Positions 17,900 to 27,000 of a stretch of DNA of 64,000 nt are shown one piece after another. The notes below the pieces were generated by a model. The model had not been told where the DNA came from. It made no database searches and worked only from the letters and a program-made list of their open reading frames with translations. Position 1 is the first letter of the stretch, and each line of letters opens with the position of its first letter. The DNA is from Marinifilum_A sediminis (lineage in GTDB: Bacteria > Bacteroidota > Bacteroidia > Bacteroidales > Marinifilaceae). The stretch is from the NCBI GenBank assembly GCA_947496465.1, contig CANMCX010000001.1, positions 1,116,001 through 1,180,000 on the forward strand, written 5' to 3'. Position numbers and translations under genes: made by a program.

Positions 17900-17930
17900 T
17901 TTGTGGAAACAAAAAAAAGAATTATCTTTG
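17900..17930 (+). promoter_or_regulatory. Promoter of the first tRNA-Glu gene
   Basis: TTTG (17900-17903), 19-bp spacer, TATCTTTG (17923-17930): a full match to the Bacteroidota sigma factor consensus, about 20 bp before the tRNA. A second, weaker set (TTG 17791, TTACTTTG 17814-17821) lies upstream. Confidence 0.7.
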
Positions 17931-17949
17931 CAGCTCTGAAAAATTAGAT

Positions 17950-18021
17950 GGTCCGTTCGTCTAGGGGTTAGGACGCCAGATTTTCATTCTGGTAACACGG
18001 GTTCGATTCCCGTACGGACTA
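17950..18021 (+). tRNA. tRNA-Glu (anticodon TTC), copy 1
   Basis: Complete cloverleaf: acceptor GGTCCGT/ACGGACT (first pair G-U), D arm, anticodon stem CCAGA/TCTGG with loop TTTTCAT giving TTC, and T arm ACGGGTTCGATTCCCGT. The encoded 3' end reads ACTA, not ACCA, so CCA must be added after transcription. Confidence 0.95.
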
Positions 18022-18052
18022 CTAAGATTTCGCAGCAAATTAAATGTTAAAT

Positions 18053-18060
18053 TATATTTG
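18053..18060 (+). promoter_or_regulatory. -7 box (TATATTTG) before the second tRNA-Glu
   Basis: Exact TAnnTTTG match, 20 bp upstream of the second tRNA-Glu, so the copy can be transcribed on its own together with rpsT. Confidence 0.5.
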
Positions 18061-18080
18061 TTGTGTATTAATAAACCAAT

Positions 18081-18155
18081 GGTCCGTTCGTCTAGGGGTT
18101 AGGACGCCAGATTTTCATTCTGGTAACACGGGTTCGATTCCCGTACGGACTACCA
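18081..18155 (+). tRNA. tRNA-Glu (anticodon TTC), copy 2
   Basis: Identical to copy 1 over the 72-nt body but with an encoded 3' ACCA (18152-18155). It ends 27 bp before rpsT with no terminator between, so tRNA and rpsT are probably co-transcribed. Confidence 0.95.
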
Positions 18156-18182
18156 AGATAATAATTTAGATAACTTTAAGAG

Positions 18183-18434
18183 ATGGCAAATCATCAATCT
18201 GCAATTAAAAGAATTAGACAGTCTGAAAAGAAAAGAGTACACAATAAGTATTTTGCTAAGACTGCTAGAAATGCTGTAAGAAAGTTACGTGCTACTTCAG
18301 ATAAGGAAGCTGCTAATGAATTACTTCCAGAGGTTACTGCAATGTTAGATAAGCTTGCAAAAATCAATGTGATTCATAAGAACAAAGCTGCTAACTTGAA
18401 ATCTAAATTAGCTTCACACGTTAACAAGCTTTAA
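18183..18434 (+). CDS. rpsT: 30S ribosomal protein S20
   Basis: 83-residue basic helical protein that binds 16S rRNA early in 30S assembly. The N-terminus MANHQSAIKRIRQSEKKRVHN is the classic S20 signature and the length is normal. It follows the second tRNA-Glu by 27 bp and is closed by a terminator at 18454. Confidence 0.97.
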   Translation: MANHQSAIKRIRQSEKKRVHNKYFAKTARNAVRKLRATSDKEAANELLPEVTAMLDKLAKINVIHKNKAANLKSKLASHVNKL

Positions 18435-18453
18435 GACACTATAACTCTGTTAT

Positions 18454-18482
18454 AAAGGGTTCTCATTTGAGGACCCTTTTTT
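18454..18482 (+). terminator. Terminator after rpsT
   Basis: AAAGGGTTCTC pairs with GAGGACCCTTT (one T-G pair), followed by a T run. Confidence 0.85.
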
Positions 18483-18555
18483 GGCATGTACCTATTTCAT
18501 ATTTGTATTGTTTGAGCAAATTCATAACTTTAATTAAGTATTTGCACAAATAACT

Positions 18556-19251
18556 ATGGAAGAGTATAATAAACTAAGCATTAAAGACTGGGCACTTGAA
18601 GATCGCCCGCGAGAAAAATTAATGTACAATGGTGTTAAAAGTTTATCTTCAGCCGAACTTCTGGCAATAATTATAGGCAGTGGTAATCGAAACCAATCTG
18701 CAGTAGAACTTTCCAAATCCATACTTTCCTCTTGCAATAATGATCTTAATAATTTGGCAAAAAAATCCATTCACGATTTAATGAAAATTCGTGGAATTGG
18801 GGAAGCCAAAGCCATTGCTATTATTTCTGCACTTGAATTAGGAAGAAGACAGAGAGCTTTTCAAAGCAAACAAAAACAAAAAGTAAGCTGTAGTCAGGAT
18901 GCCTTCGAATTATTCCTTCCTTATGTAGAAAATATCGGACACGAGGAATTTTGGGTTCTGTTTATGAATAGAGCCAACAAAATTGTCGAAATTAAAAACG
19001 TGTCATCAGGCGGAATTACTGGTACAGTTTTCGATATTCGTTTAATCTTAAAAGATGCTCTACAACTTGAAGCTGTAAATCTAATTTTATGCCACAACCA
19101 TCCATCCGGAAATCTATCACCTTCTGCTGCCGATAAAGATATCACGAACAAAGCGAAAGAGGCTGCTAAACTGATGAATATAGACATTTTAGATCACATA
19201 ATTATTGGCGATAATCAATATTACAGTTTTGCCGATGAAGGTCTAATTTAG
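18556..19251 (+). CDS. radC: RadC-family JAB1/MPN protein
   Basis: 231 residues. An N-terminal helix-hairpin-helix region (about 40-85; MKIRGIGEAKAIAI) precedes a JAB/MPN metalloprotease-like domain with the metal motif HNHPSGNLSPSAADKD near residues 179-194. The historical DNA-repair role of RadC is disputed. It is full length, of chromosomal core type rather than a short mobile-element version. Confidence 0.93.
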   Translation: MEEYNKLSIKDWALEDRPREKLMYNGVKSLSSAELLAIIIGSGNRNQSAVELSKSILSSCNNDLNNLAKKSIHDLMKIRGIGEAKAIAIISALELGRRQRAFQSKQKQKVSCSQDAFELFLPYVENIGHEEFWVLFMNRANKIVEIKNVSSGGITGTVFDIRLILKDALQLEAVNLILCHNHPSGNLSPSAADKDITNKAKEAAKLMNIDILDHIIIGDNQYYSFADEGLI

Positions 19252-19310
19252 AATCAATTAGCTTTTTATTTTTTTCCTTATTTACTGCTTTAATATTCTT
19301 GAAATATGGC

Positions 19311-19318
19311 TATATTTG
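19311..19318 (+). promoter_or_regulatory. -7 box (TATATTTG) of upp
   Basis: Exact TAnnTTTG match 32 bp upstream of the upp ATG; TTTA at 19288-19291 is a plausible -33 variant with a 19-bp spacer. Confidence 0.5.
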
Positions 19319-19349
19319 CGCTCAGCTAATTTTTAAATGATACAATAAC

Positions 19350-20006
19350 ATGGTGATCCATACTTTAGGAGAAAACAACTCCCTTTTTAACCAATTTATA
19401 GCTGAAATCCGAGACGTTAACGTTCAAAATGATCCTCTTCGTTTTAGGAGAAATCTTGAAAGAGTTGGAGAAATTTATGCCTATGAAATCAGTAAAACTT
19501 TAGATTTCGCAGAGCAGTCAGTAGAAACTCCACTGGGAACTGCAAAAACTTCTCTTCCTAAAGATGAAGTGGTAGTCGCTTCTATTTTAAGAGCTGGTCT
19601 TCCTTTGCACAATGGTTTATTAAATTATTTCGACAAGTCGGAAAATGCTTTTATCTCAGCATATCGTAAGCATACCGAAGATGGAAAATTCACAATTAAT
19701 TTTGAATACATCTCATCTCCTTCTATCGATGGAAAAATTGTAATCCTAGCTGATCCTATGTTAGCAACTGGTTCTTCGATGGAGCTAGCCTATAAAGCGA
19801 TGCTAACAAAAGGAACTCCGAAACATGTACATATTGTATCTGTTATTGCAAGCCAACAAGGTGTCGATTTCATCAAAAACAATCTTCCTGAAGAAAATAT
19901 TACCATTTGGAATGGTGTTGTTGATGCAGAATTAAATTCTAAATCATATATCGTTCCTGGTTGTGGAGATGCTGGAGATTTAGCTTTCGGACCAAAATTA
20001 GGATAG
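19350..20006 (+). CDS. upp: Uracil phosphoribosyltransferase
   Basis: 218-residue pyrimidine-salvage enzyme making UMP from uracil and PRPP. The PRPP loop is VILADPMLATGSSMELA (near residues 131-147) and the uracil-binding C-terminus ends GDAGDLAFGPKLG. Length is normal. It has its own -7 box and a strong terminator. Confidence 0.95.
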   Translation: MVIHTLGENNSLFNQFIAEIRDVNVQNDPLRFRRNLERVGEIYAYEISKTLDFAEQSVETPLGTAKTSLPKDEVVVASILRAGLPLHNGLLNYFDKSENAFISAYRKHTEDGKFTINFEYISSPSIDGKIVILADPMLATGSSMELAYKAMLTKGTPKHVHIVSVIASQQGVDFIKNNLPEENITIWNGVVDAELNSKSYIVPGCGDAGDLAFGPKLG

Positions 20007-20030
20007 AAAATAATCCAAATTATATATTAA

Positions 20031-20056
20031 AGACTGCCAAATGGCAGTCTTTTTTT
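20031..20056. terminator. Terminator shared by upp and folK
   Basis: Perfect 9-bp stem AGACTGCCA/TGGCAGTCT with a T run on the plus strand; the folK stop codon lies at its 3' edge and A-rich sequence upstream gives a U-tract for the minus strand. Confidence 0.85.
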
Positions 20057-20543
20057 ATGAGTTAAATATGGTAACTACTGAAGTATCTTCACATTCAGTT
20101 TTCATTGTTTGAACTGTTTTGAAGCTAATCGGATGAATGAATTCCGGAATAATTTCCGATAATGGTGCCAGAGCAAACATCCTCTCTCCCATTCTAGGAT
20201 GTGGTAATTCTAATCTCTCCGTATCCATGATTAAATCATCGTAGAATAACAGGTCAATATCTATTGTTCGTTCACTGTACCGATTTTTTTTACGAACACG
20301 TCCCAGATTCAGTTCAATTTCCTGTGTACTATTTAAAACCTCAATGGGTAATAAAGTTGTTTCACATACAACAACCTGATTCAAAAAACTCAATTCATGT
20401 TCAAATCCCCATGGTTCAGTTTCATAAATGGATGAAATTAAATAGATTTCTCCAACCTTTTCATTCAAGTGTTCTGCAGTATCTTTAAGAATTTGTTCTC
20501 TATTACCAAGGTTACCACCAATTAAGAAATATACTTTTGCCAT
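20055..20543 (-). CDS. folK: 2-amino-4-hydroxy-6-hydroxymethyldihydropteridine pyrophosphokinase
   Basis: 162-residue HPPK, which transfers pyrophosphate from ATP to 6-hydroxymethyl-dihydropterin in folate synthesis. It shows the N-terminal IGGNLGNRE, the pterin-side TEPWGF and the metal/ATP motif RTIDIDLLFYDD, followed by LPHPRMGERMFAL. Length is normal. It is divergent from sppA across 193 bp. Confidence 0.95.
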   Translation of the reverse strand: MAKVYFLIGGNLGNREQILKDTAEHLNEKVGEIYLISSIYETEPWGFEHELSFLNQVVVCETTLLPIEVLNSTQEIELNLGRVRKKNRYSERTIDIDLLFYDDLIMDTERLELPHPRMGERMFALAPLSEIIPEFIHPISFKTVQTMKTECEDTSVVTIFNS

Positions 20544-20736
20544 TATTTTTCATTTGATCGGTAAAAGAAACAAAGAAATCTGTTCAAACAAAATATACAT
20601 CGAAAAATCGTGATGCCATAAAAACAATATCATCTTAATTAGATATATTTGTTTTAAACAAAATTTACATAAATATTATGTCATTTATTAAATAGAATGA
20701 CTTGGTATCGAATATTCATTTCAAATACATAGATTC

Positions 20737-22530
20737 ATGAAAAGTTTCTTCAAATTTACATTTGCTTCTATCCTAGGAGTTATTCTTGGTGGAATTCTCC
20801 TTCTTTTTTTAGGAATAATGATGTTAGTAGGTATTGCTTCAAGCGCAGATAAACCTGTTGTTGTTAAAAACAAGAGTATTCTTGAAATTAAACTAAACAA
20901 ACAACTTGCAGATAGAGGTACTGACAATCCTTTTGATGGATTTGATATTCCTGGCATGAGCGATAAATCAAGCATTGGTTTAAATACCATTCTAGAAAGC
21001 ATCGAAAAAGCAAAAACCGATGATAACATCAAAGGAATTTATCTAAATATCAGTGGAATTTCAGCCAATTTTGGCGGAATGGCTTCTATTGAAGAGGTAC
21101 GTAATAAATTAAAGGATTTTAAAGAAACAGGGAAGTTCATTGTGAGTTATAACAACTATGGTTACTCTCAAAAAACTTATTATCTAACTTCTGTATCCGA
21201 TAGTATTTTCTTAAATCCTGAAGCTAGCTTGTTTATTGTTGGTATGGGAGGAGAAAGAACTTTTTACAAGAAATTTCTAAAAAATATAGGTGTTGAAGCG
21301 CAAGTTATTCGTGTTGGAAAATACAAATCAGCAACCGAGCAATTTTTTAGAGATGATATGAGCGATGAGAGTCGTGAACAAACCATGGCTTACGTTGGAG
21401 CAATTTGGAATCAAATTCTTACTGGTATTTCAGAGGAAAGAAACATATCTGTTAAAAAATTAAATCAGCTTATCGATGATTTCGCAATCCGTAAAGCAGT
21501 TGATGCAAAAGCTAATAATTTAATTGATGGAGTAATTTATCAGGATGAGATGAATGCTAAATTGCGTCAACTGACAGATATCAAAGAGGATAAAAAACTA
21601 AGATTTATTAGTGTTTCTGATTATTCAAAATCTCCTGATGCTGAGAAAAAATTCTCTAAAAATAAAATTGCCATTGTTTATGCTACTGGTGGAATTGGAA
21701 TGGAACAAAGTGAAACTTCAATTGGTCCTGATCTGGCAAAAACAATTCGTAAAGCACGCCGAGACTCAACAATTAAAGCGATTGTATTACGTGTAAATTC
21801 TCCTGGTGGAAGTGCACTGGTATCTGATATTATCTGGAGAGAAGTAGAATTGGCTTCTCAAGAAAAACCGGTAATTGCATCAATGGGTAATGTTGCTGCT
21901 TCGGGCGGATATTACATTGCTTGTCCTGCCGATACAATTGTAGCTGATAAAAATACCATTACGGGATCTATTGGAATTTATGGATTGTTCTTTTCTGGTG
22001 AAGAGTTAATTAAAAATAAGATTGGATTTACTACGGATGCATATGGAACTAATAAACACTCTGCTTTTGGTGGTGGATACCCATTAATGTTACCTGTTTC
22101 TTCAAGAAACTTTACTCCTACAGAGAAAGCAATTTTACAGGAAATCATTAACGATGGTTACGAAACATTCCTATCAAGAGTAGTTGAAGGAAGAAATAGT
22201 ACAAGAGAAGCTATTCATGAAGTTGCTCAAGGTAGAGTTTGGAATGCTATTGATGCAAAAGAAAAAGGTCTAGTTGATGTTTTAGGTGGATTGGAAACTG
22301 CTATAGAAATTGCAAAAGAAAAAGCTGGTTTGGAAGAATACAGATTAGTTTCCCTTCCTAAGCAAGAAGATCCTGTTCAAAAAATGATTAAAGATCTTAC
22401 AGGAGAAGCAAAAATTAGAATTCTAAAAAATGAGTTAGGTGACTCTTACAGATTCTATGATAAAGCACAAAATTTAATCGATTTAGGTGGTATTCAGGCA
22501 CGTATCCCTTATGAAATAGAATTAAACTAA
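20737..22530 (+). CDS. sppA: Signal peptide peptidase SppA (long, 67K type)
   Basis: 597-residue membrane-anchored serine protease that degrades cleaved signal peptides. One N-terminal membrane helix (about 8-37) is followed by two tandem ClpP-like domains. The Ser-Lys dyad is split across them as in E. coli SppA: K197 in VGKYKSATEQF of the first domain and S389 in NVAASGGYYIA of the second. Length and dyad spacing fit the long form. Confidence 0.94.
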   Translation: MKSFFKFTFASILGVILGGILLLFLGIMMLVGIASSADKPVVVKNKSILEIKLNKQLADRGTDNPFDGFDIPGMSDKSSIGLNTILESIEKAKTDDNIKGIYLNISGISANFGGMASIEEVRNKLKDFKETGKFIVSYNNYGYSQKTYYLTSVSDSIFLNPEASLFIVGMGGERTFYKKFLKNIGVEAQVIRVGKYKSATEQFFRDDMSDESREQTMAYVGAIWNQILTGISEERNISVKKLNQLIDDFAIRKAVDAKANNLIDGVIYQDEMNAKLRQLTDIKEDKKLRFISVSDYSKSPDAEKKFSKNKIAIVYATGGIGMEQSETSIGPDLAKTIRKARRDSTIKAIVLRVNSPGGSALVSDIIWREVELASQEKPVIASMGNVAASGGYYIACPADTIVADKNTITGSIGIYGLFFSGEELIKNKIGFTTDAYGTNKHSAFGGGYPLMLPVSSRNFTPTEKAILQEIINDGYETFLSRVVEGRNSTREAIHEVAQGRVWNAIDAKEKGLVDVLGGLETAIEIAKEKAGLEEYRLVSLPKQEDPVQKMIKDLTGEAKIRILKNELGDSYRFYDKAQNLIDLGGIQARIPYEIELN

Positions 22531-22550
22531 AAATCTTTCAAATCAAATAA

Positions 22551-22580
22551 AAAAATCCTCAAGCAATTGAGGATTTTTTT
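22551..22580 (+). terminator. Terminator after sppA
   Basis: AAAAATCCTCAA pairs with TTGAGGATTTTT around GCAA, followed by T residues. Confidence 0.85.
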
Positions 22581-22746
22581 ATGCAATTAAGTCTGATTGC
22601 TTAGTTCCTTAATAAAAAATTATTGTCATATTTAATTCGATTTAAATCCTAACAAATATTTCTGTACATTTATTAATGTATAAATTACCACAAAGACATC
22701 TAAAATCAACTGAAAAATTGATTTTACGGCTAAACTTAAGGATCGA

Positions 22747-23874
22747 ATGAAAGCACTATCCCGTTTTTTAAAAGGCTTACTATTACCGTTTAGTTTACTT
22801 TACGGATTAATTGTTGCTTTTCGCAATTTTCTCTTCGATATTAATATTTTATCAAGCACAGAATTTAAAATTCCTATAATTTCAGTAGGAAATATAACAG
22901 TTGGTGGCACTGGTAAAACTCCACATATCGAATATCTGATCACTCTTTTAAATGATGATTACAAATTGGCAACTTTAAGCCGGGGATACAAAAGAAAATC
23001 GAAAGGTTTTATTTTGGCTGATGAAAATGCAACAGCATCGCAAATTGGCGATGAACCCATGCAAATCAAACGAAAATTCCCAGATATTTTTGTATCCGTT
23101 GATAAAAATAGAGTGAATGGTGTCAAAAGTCTATTACAAACTGAACATGGTAACGATTTAAGTGCAATACTTCTGGATGATGCATTTCAACACAGATATA
23201 TCAAACCCGGTCTGTCTATTCTTCTTATCGATTACAATCGTCCAATAACGCGAGATTATATCTTACCTTATGGCAGATTACGGGAAAGTTCTGATGAGAG
23301 GTCGAGAGCCAATATTATTATAGTGAGCAAAGCTCCCGCAAATATGACTCCCATAGAAAGACGAATTTTTGTAAAAGAGTTAAATATTCTACCGTATCAA
23401 AAATTGTATTTCACTTGCTTGGACTATTCTAGTTTACAACCAGTTTTTAGTAAAAATGCAATAAATATAATCAACCAGGATTGGGGAAAAGAAAACTTCT
23501 CAATTTTATTGGTTACCGGTATTGCCAATCCGAAACCATTAAAGGAATATTTGGATAATTTTTCAGATGTAATTGATGAAATACACTTTCCAGATCATCA
23601 TGATTTCAACCATAAAGATATTGCTCAAATTGAAAAGCGATTTGAAGAGTTAGAAGGGGAAAATAAAATTATTATTACTACCGAAAAAGATGCAACGCGA
23701 ATTTTTGATATGAATATTAAACATGAAACACTTAAAAAGCATCTTTTTTACGTGCCTCTGCGAATTAAATTCTTAAATGAGGATAAAGCCCTATTCGACA
23801 ATCAAATTTTGAACTATGTCCGAAAAAATAAACGCTCAAGTAATTTGCATAACATAGAAACTGATTCAATATAA
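22747..23874 (+). CDS. lpxK: Tetraacyldisaccharide 4'-kinase
   Basis: 375-residue lipid A kinase that phosphorylates the 4' position of the disaccharide intermediate at the inner membrane. The N-terminus has a membrane-associating hydrophobic segment; the P-loop is VGNITVGGTGKTPH near residues 50-63, and LDDAFQHRYI and a TTEKDATRI segment follow. It lies downstream of sppA but behind that gene's terminator. It shows that the organism makes lipid A, so it is diderm. Confidence 0.93.
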   Translation: MKALSRFLKGLLLPFSLLYGLIVAFRNFLFDINILSSTEFKIPIISVGNITVGGTGKTPHIEYLITLLNDDYKLATLSRGYKRKSKGFILADENATASQIGDEPMQIKRKFPDIFVSVDKNRVNGVKSLLQTEHGNDLSAILLDDAFQHRYIKPGLSILLIDYNRPITRDYILPYGRLRESSDERSRANIIIVSKAPANMTPIERRIFVKELNILPYQKLYFTCLDYSSLQPVFSKNAINIINQDWGKENFSILLVTGIANPKPLKEYLDNFSDVIDEIHFPDHHDFNHKDIAQIEKRFEELEGENKIIITTEKDATRIFDMNIKHETLKKHLFYVPLRIKFLNEDKALFDNQILNYVRKNKRSSNLHNIETDSI

Positions 23875-23900
23875 AAAAGGGGAATTCACATTCCCCTTTT
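23875..23900. terminator. Terminator after lpxK
   Basis: AAAAGGGGAA pairs with TTCCCCTTTT; symmetric A and T runs allow it to act on both strands between lpxK and the convergent giant gene. Confidence 0.8.
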
Positions 23901-24067
23901 ACTCTACCATTTAATTAACCACTACATTAATTAACAGCTATTGCTAAAGCAATTTGGCTTATAGCCAATATTTAAATTTTATTACTTAAATACGCTATGC
24001 ATCATCAAGTTACAAAATTCAAGATGAATGATCAATAGTTTTTTCATTTTTTTAAATTCTATATATA

Positions 24068-27000
24068 CTAGTTAAATTTCCCTCCTAAAACACATGTCTT
24101 TTTAAAAGTTTTCACATCTCCTTTTGAATTAAACAGCTCGATATATACAAGGTAAATACCTATTGGAAGTCTTTCTTTGCTTGAATTTAGTCCATCCCAA
24201 TAAATCTTATCCTCCATTGCCAAATAATACTTGTTAGCCAATTTCCGCACTTCTTTACCTATCGAATTATAAATTCTAACGTTAACTACAAATCCATCAT
24301 CCTTCAAATTAAAATTGATATAGAGTCGATCGTTTTGTCCATCACTATCAGGAGAAAAAATTTTATTGGACAAACTAACTTCATTATCAAGCATTTTTTC
24401 ATCACTAAAAACAGAATTCTCCACTCCAGGAGTTCCGTAACCTATGCTCTGTGCAGCCGACTGCCAATTGGAAGTACTATTTGTTTTATTCTTTGGATTA
24501 ATACGCTCCAATGCTACTCCTTCCACTGATGCCAATAAACTAAAGTGCATTTTTTCATCGTAAGCAAAATCATCAATAAGATCAGTTTCTGATAATAAAA
24601 CCACTCTACCCGATTTATCACCATAACTTGGAAGATTACATTTCTTAAATACATTCCAATCATTTGTGTAATAGTTCTCGCGAACATTCAGAGTATCTGC
24701 AGTCAATAAAATATAATTTTGAGGTCTAAGAATTAATTGCTCATCCGAAATTTTCACACTATCGATTAGTAAATAATTCTCATCTCTTTTAGCAAGATAT
24801 GATTTAGATAAATCCAGAATATTATCTGAAGTATTGTACAATTCAACGTAATCTGCACCTCCCGAAAGCGGATTAAAAAGCACCTCATTGATGACCACAT
24901 CACCTGCTTGAATTTTTGATGGGATCCAAAACTCGTAAACATCCTTTGAAAGTGGGTTCTGTGCCAAATCTGTCACTTTTTGATCAATACTGAGTTCATA
25001 TTTTAAATTTGGAACAAAATTATCTTGAAATATTAGCTCGAACAAAATTCCTAAATTCTCAACATTTACAACACTTATTGGATGCTGCCCAGATTCTGAC
25101 AAAGTGAAATTTTGTAAATTCTTAATTTCATTCAGAAACATTGGTTCCGAAAAATTTAATTGAATCGAATTTGCAGAACTCACAATTAATTTTTCAAGAA
25201 CTGGTGAATTTACATCTTTATTTTCTTTAAAAATTGAATTGATAGAACCTGGTGTTCCTCCAATAATATTAATAGATGCAGCCCAATTTGGGGTCTGCCA
25301 AGTTGTATTCATTGGATCAATTCTCTCCAGTGACCAACCTCCTTCATCTTTATTATCATCTTTATACCAATCATTTGAATAAGAAATTGCATCAAGCAAT
25401 ATGTCATTAGCAGATTTAAGACTAATAGTTGTGCCCGCATTGGTTAATCCTGAAAAACTGCTTACGCCAAGTACATCTCCATAGTTGGAAAAATCCTCTA
25501 TCGCCGTGTTTGAACATAGAATGAGATATGAATTTGCCTTTATGGTATCTGCTTCCAAGTTGAGCTCTTTCTCTCCAATTTTTACGATCCAATCCTTTAC
25601 TGAAAGATCGTGAGTTTGCGTATTGTATAGCTCTAAATATTCGTATTCTGGTAAACCATTCGTCGGATTCTCATCTGCCATGATCTCATTTATCACAACA
25701 TCATACTCATGTACATCATATCTAATAAAGCTTAAAGTAGTATCCAATACATTTCCACATTCATCCAACAAGTTGCTTAATACAAGCTGCTGCTCAATTC
25801 CATCTTGAATATCCATCTCGAAACTCAATGCTACTTTTTGTGGAGATAATTTCTCTATTTGAGTTAATCCATTATCTGCAACTAAATAATTTTCTAATGT
25901 AACTACTGATTTTGAATCCATATACTCATCAAATTCAATTGAGATTTGATTTTTGGAAATCAGATTAAATGATTCTACTCGTGGAGATTTATAATCTAAA
26001 TTTTCTGACCAAATCGAATTCTGTGTTCCTGGTGTTCCACCTTTTTCTGCTATAGATGCTGACCAATTTCCAAAACTGCTGCAGGTGTTCACCGGATCAA
26101 TTCTCTCCAATGACCAGCCTCCATCTTTCTTTTCATCAGATTTGTACCAATCAATTGAATAGGTAATAGAATCAATTGTAACTCCTTCTCTCGATAAAAT
26201 ACTTACGCTTGTGCCAGCATTGGTTAAGCCTGAAAAACTACTAACGCCCAAAGAATTTCCATACACTGTAAAATCCTCTGTCGCTGAACTAGAACAAAGA
26301 ATCAAATATGAATTAGCTTTTATCGTATCTGAATTTAATTTTAGCTCTTTATCACCAATAGTTAAAAACCAATCTTGTACCGATATTGCATATTCTTTTG
26401 TATTGTATAGTTCTATGTACTCATGTTCCGGCAAACCATTCGTCGGATTCTCATCTGCCATGATTTCATTTATTACAACATCATACTCATGTACATCATA
26501 TCTAATAAAGCTTAAAGTAGTATCCAATACATTTCCACATTCATCCAACAAGTTATTTAATACAAGCTGCTGTTCAATTCCATCTTGAAAATCCTTCTCG
26601 AAACTCAATGCTACTTTTTTTGAAGATAATTTCTCCAATTGTTTTAATTCATTGTCTGCAACTGAATAGTTTTCTGATTTAATTAATGATTTTGAATCCA
26701 TGAACTCATCAAATTCAATTGAAATTTGATTCTTGGAAATCAAATTAAATGATAATACCTGTGGAAGTTTCTGATCTAAATTTTCAGACAATATCGAATT
26801 TTGCGTACCTGGCGTTCCTCCTATTTCTAAATCGGAGGCTGACCAGTTTCCAAAACTACTGCAAGTATTCATTGGATCAATTCGTTCCAGTGACCAGCCA
26901 CCATTATTCTTTTCATCAGATTTGTACCAATCAATTGAATACGAAATTGAATCGAGTAATATGCCTTCAGTAGATCTTAGGCTAATACTAGTTCCTGCAT

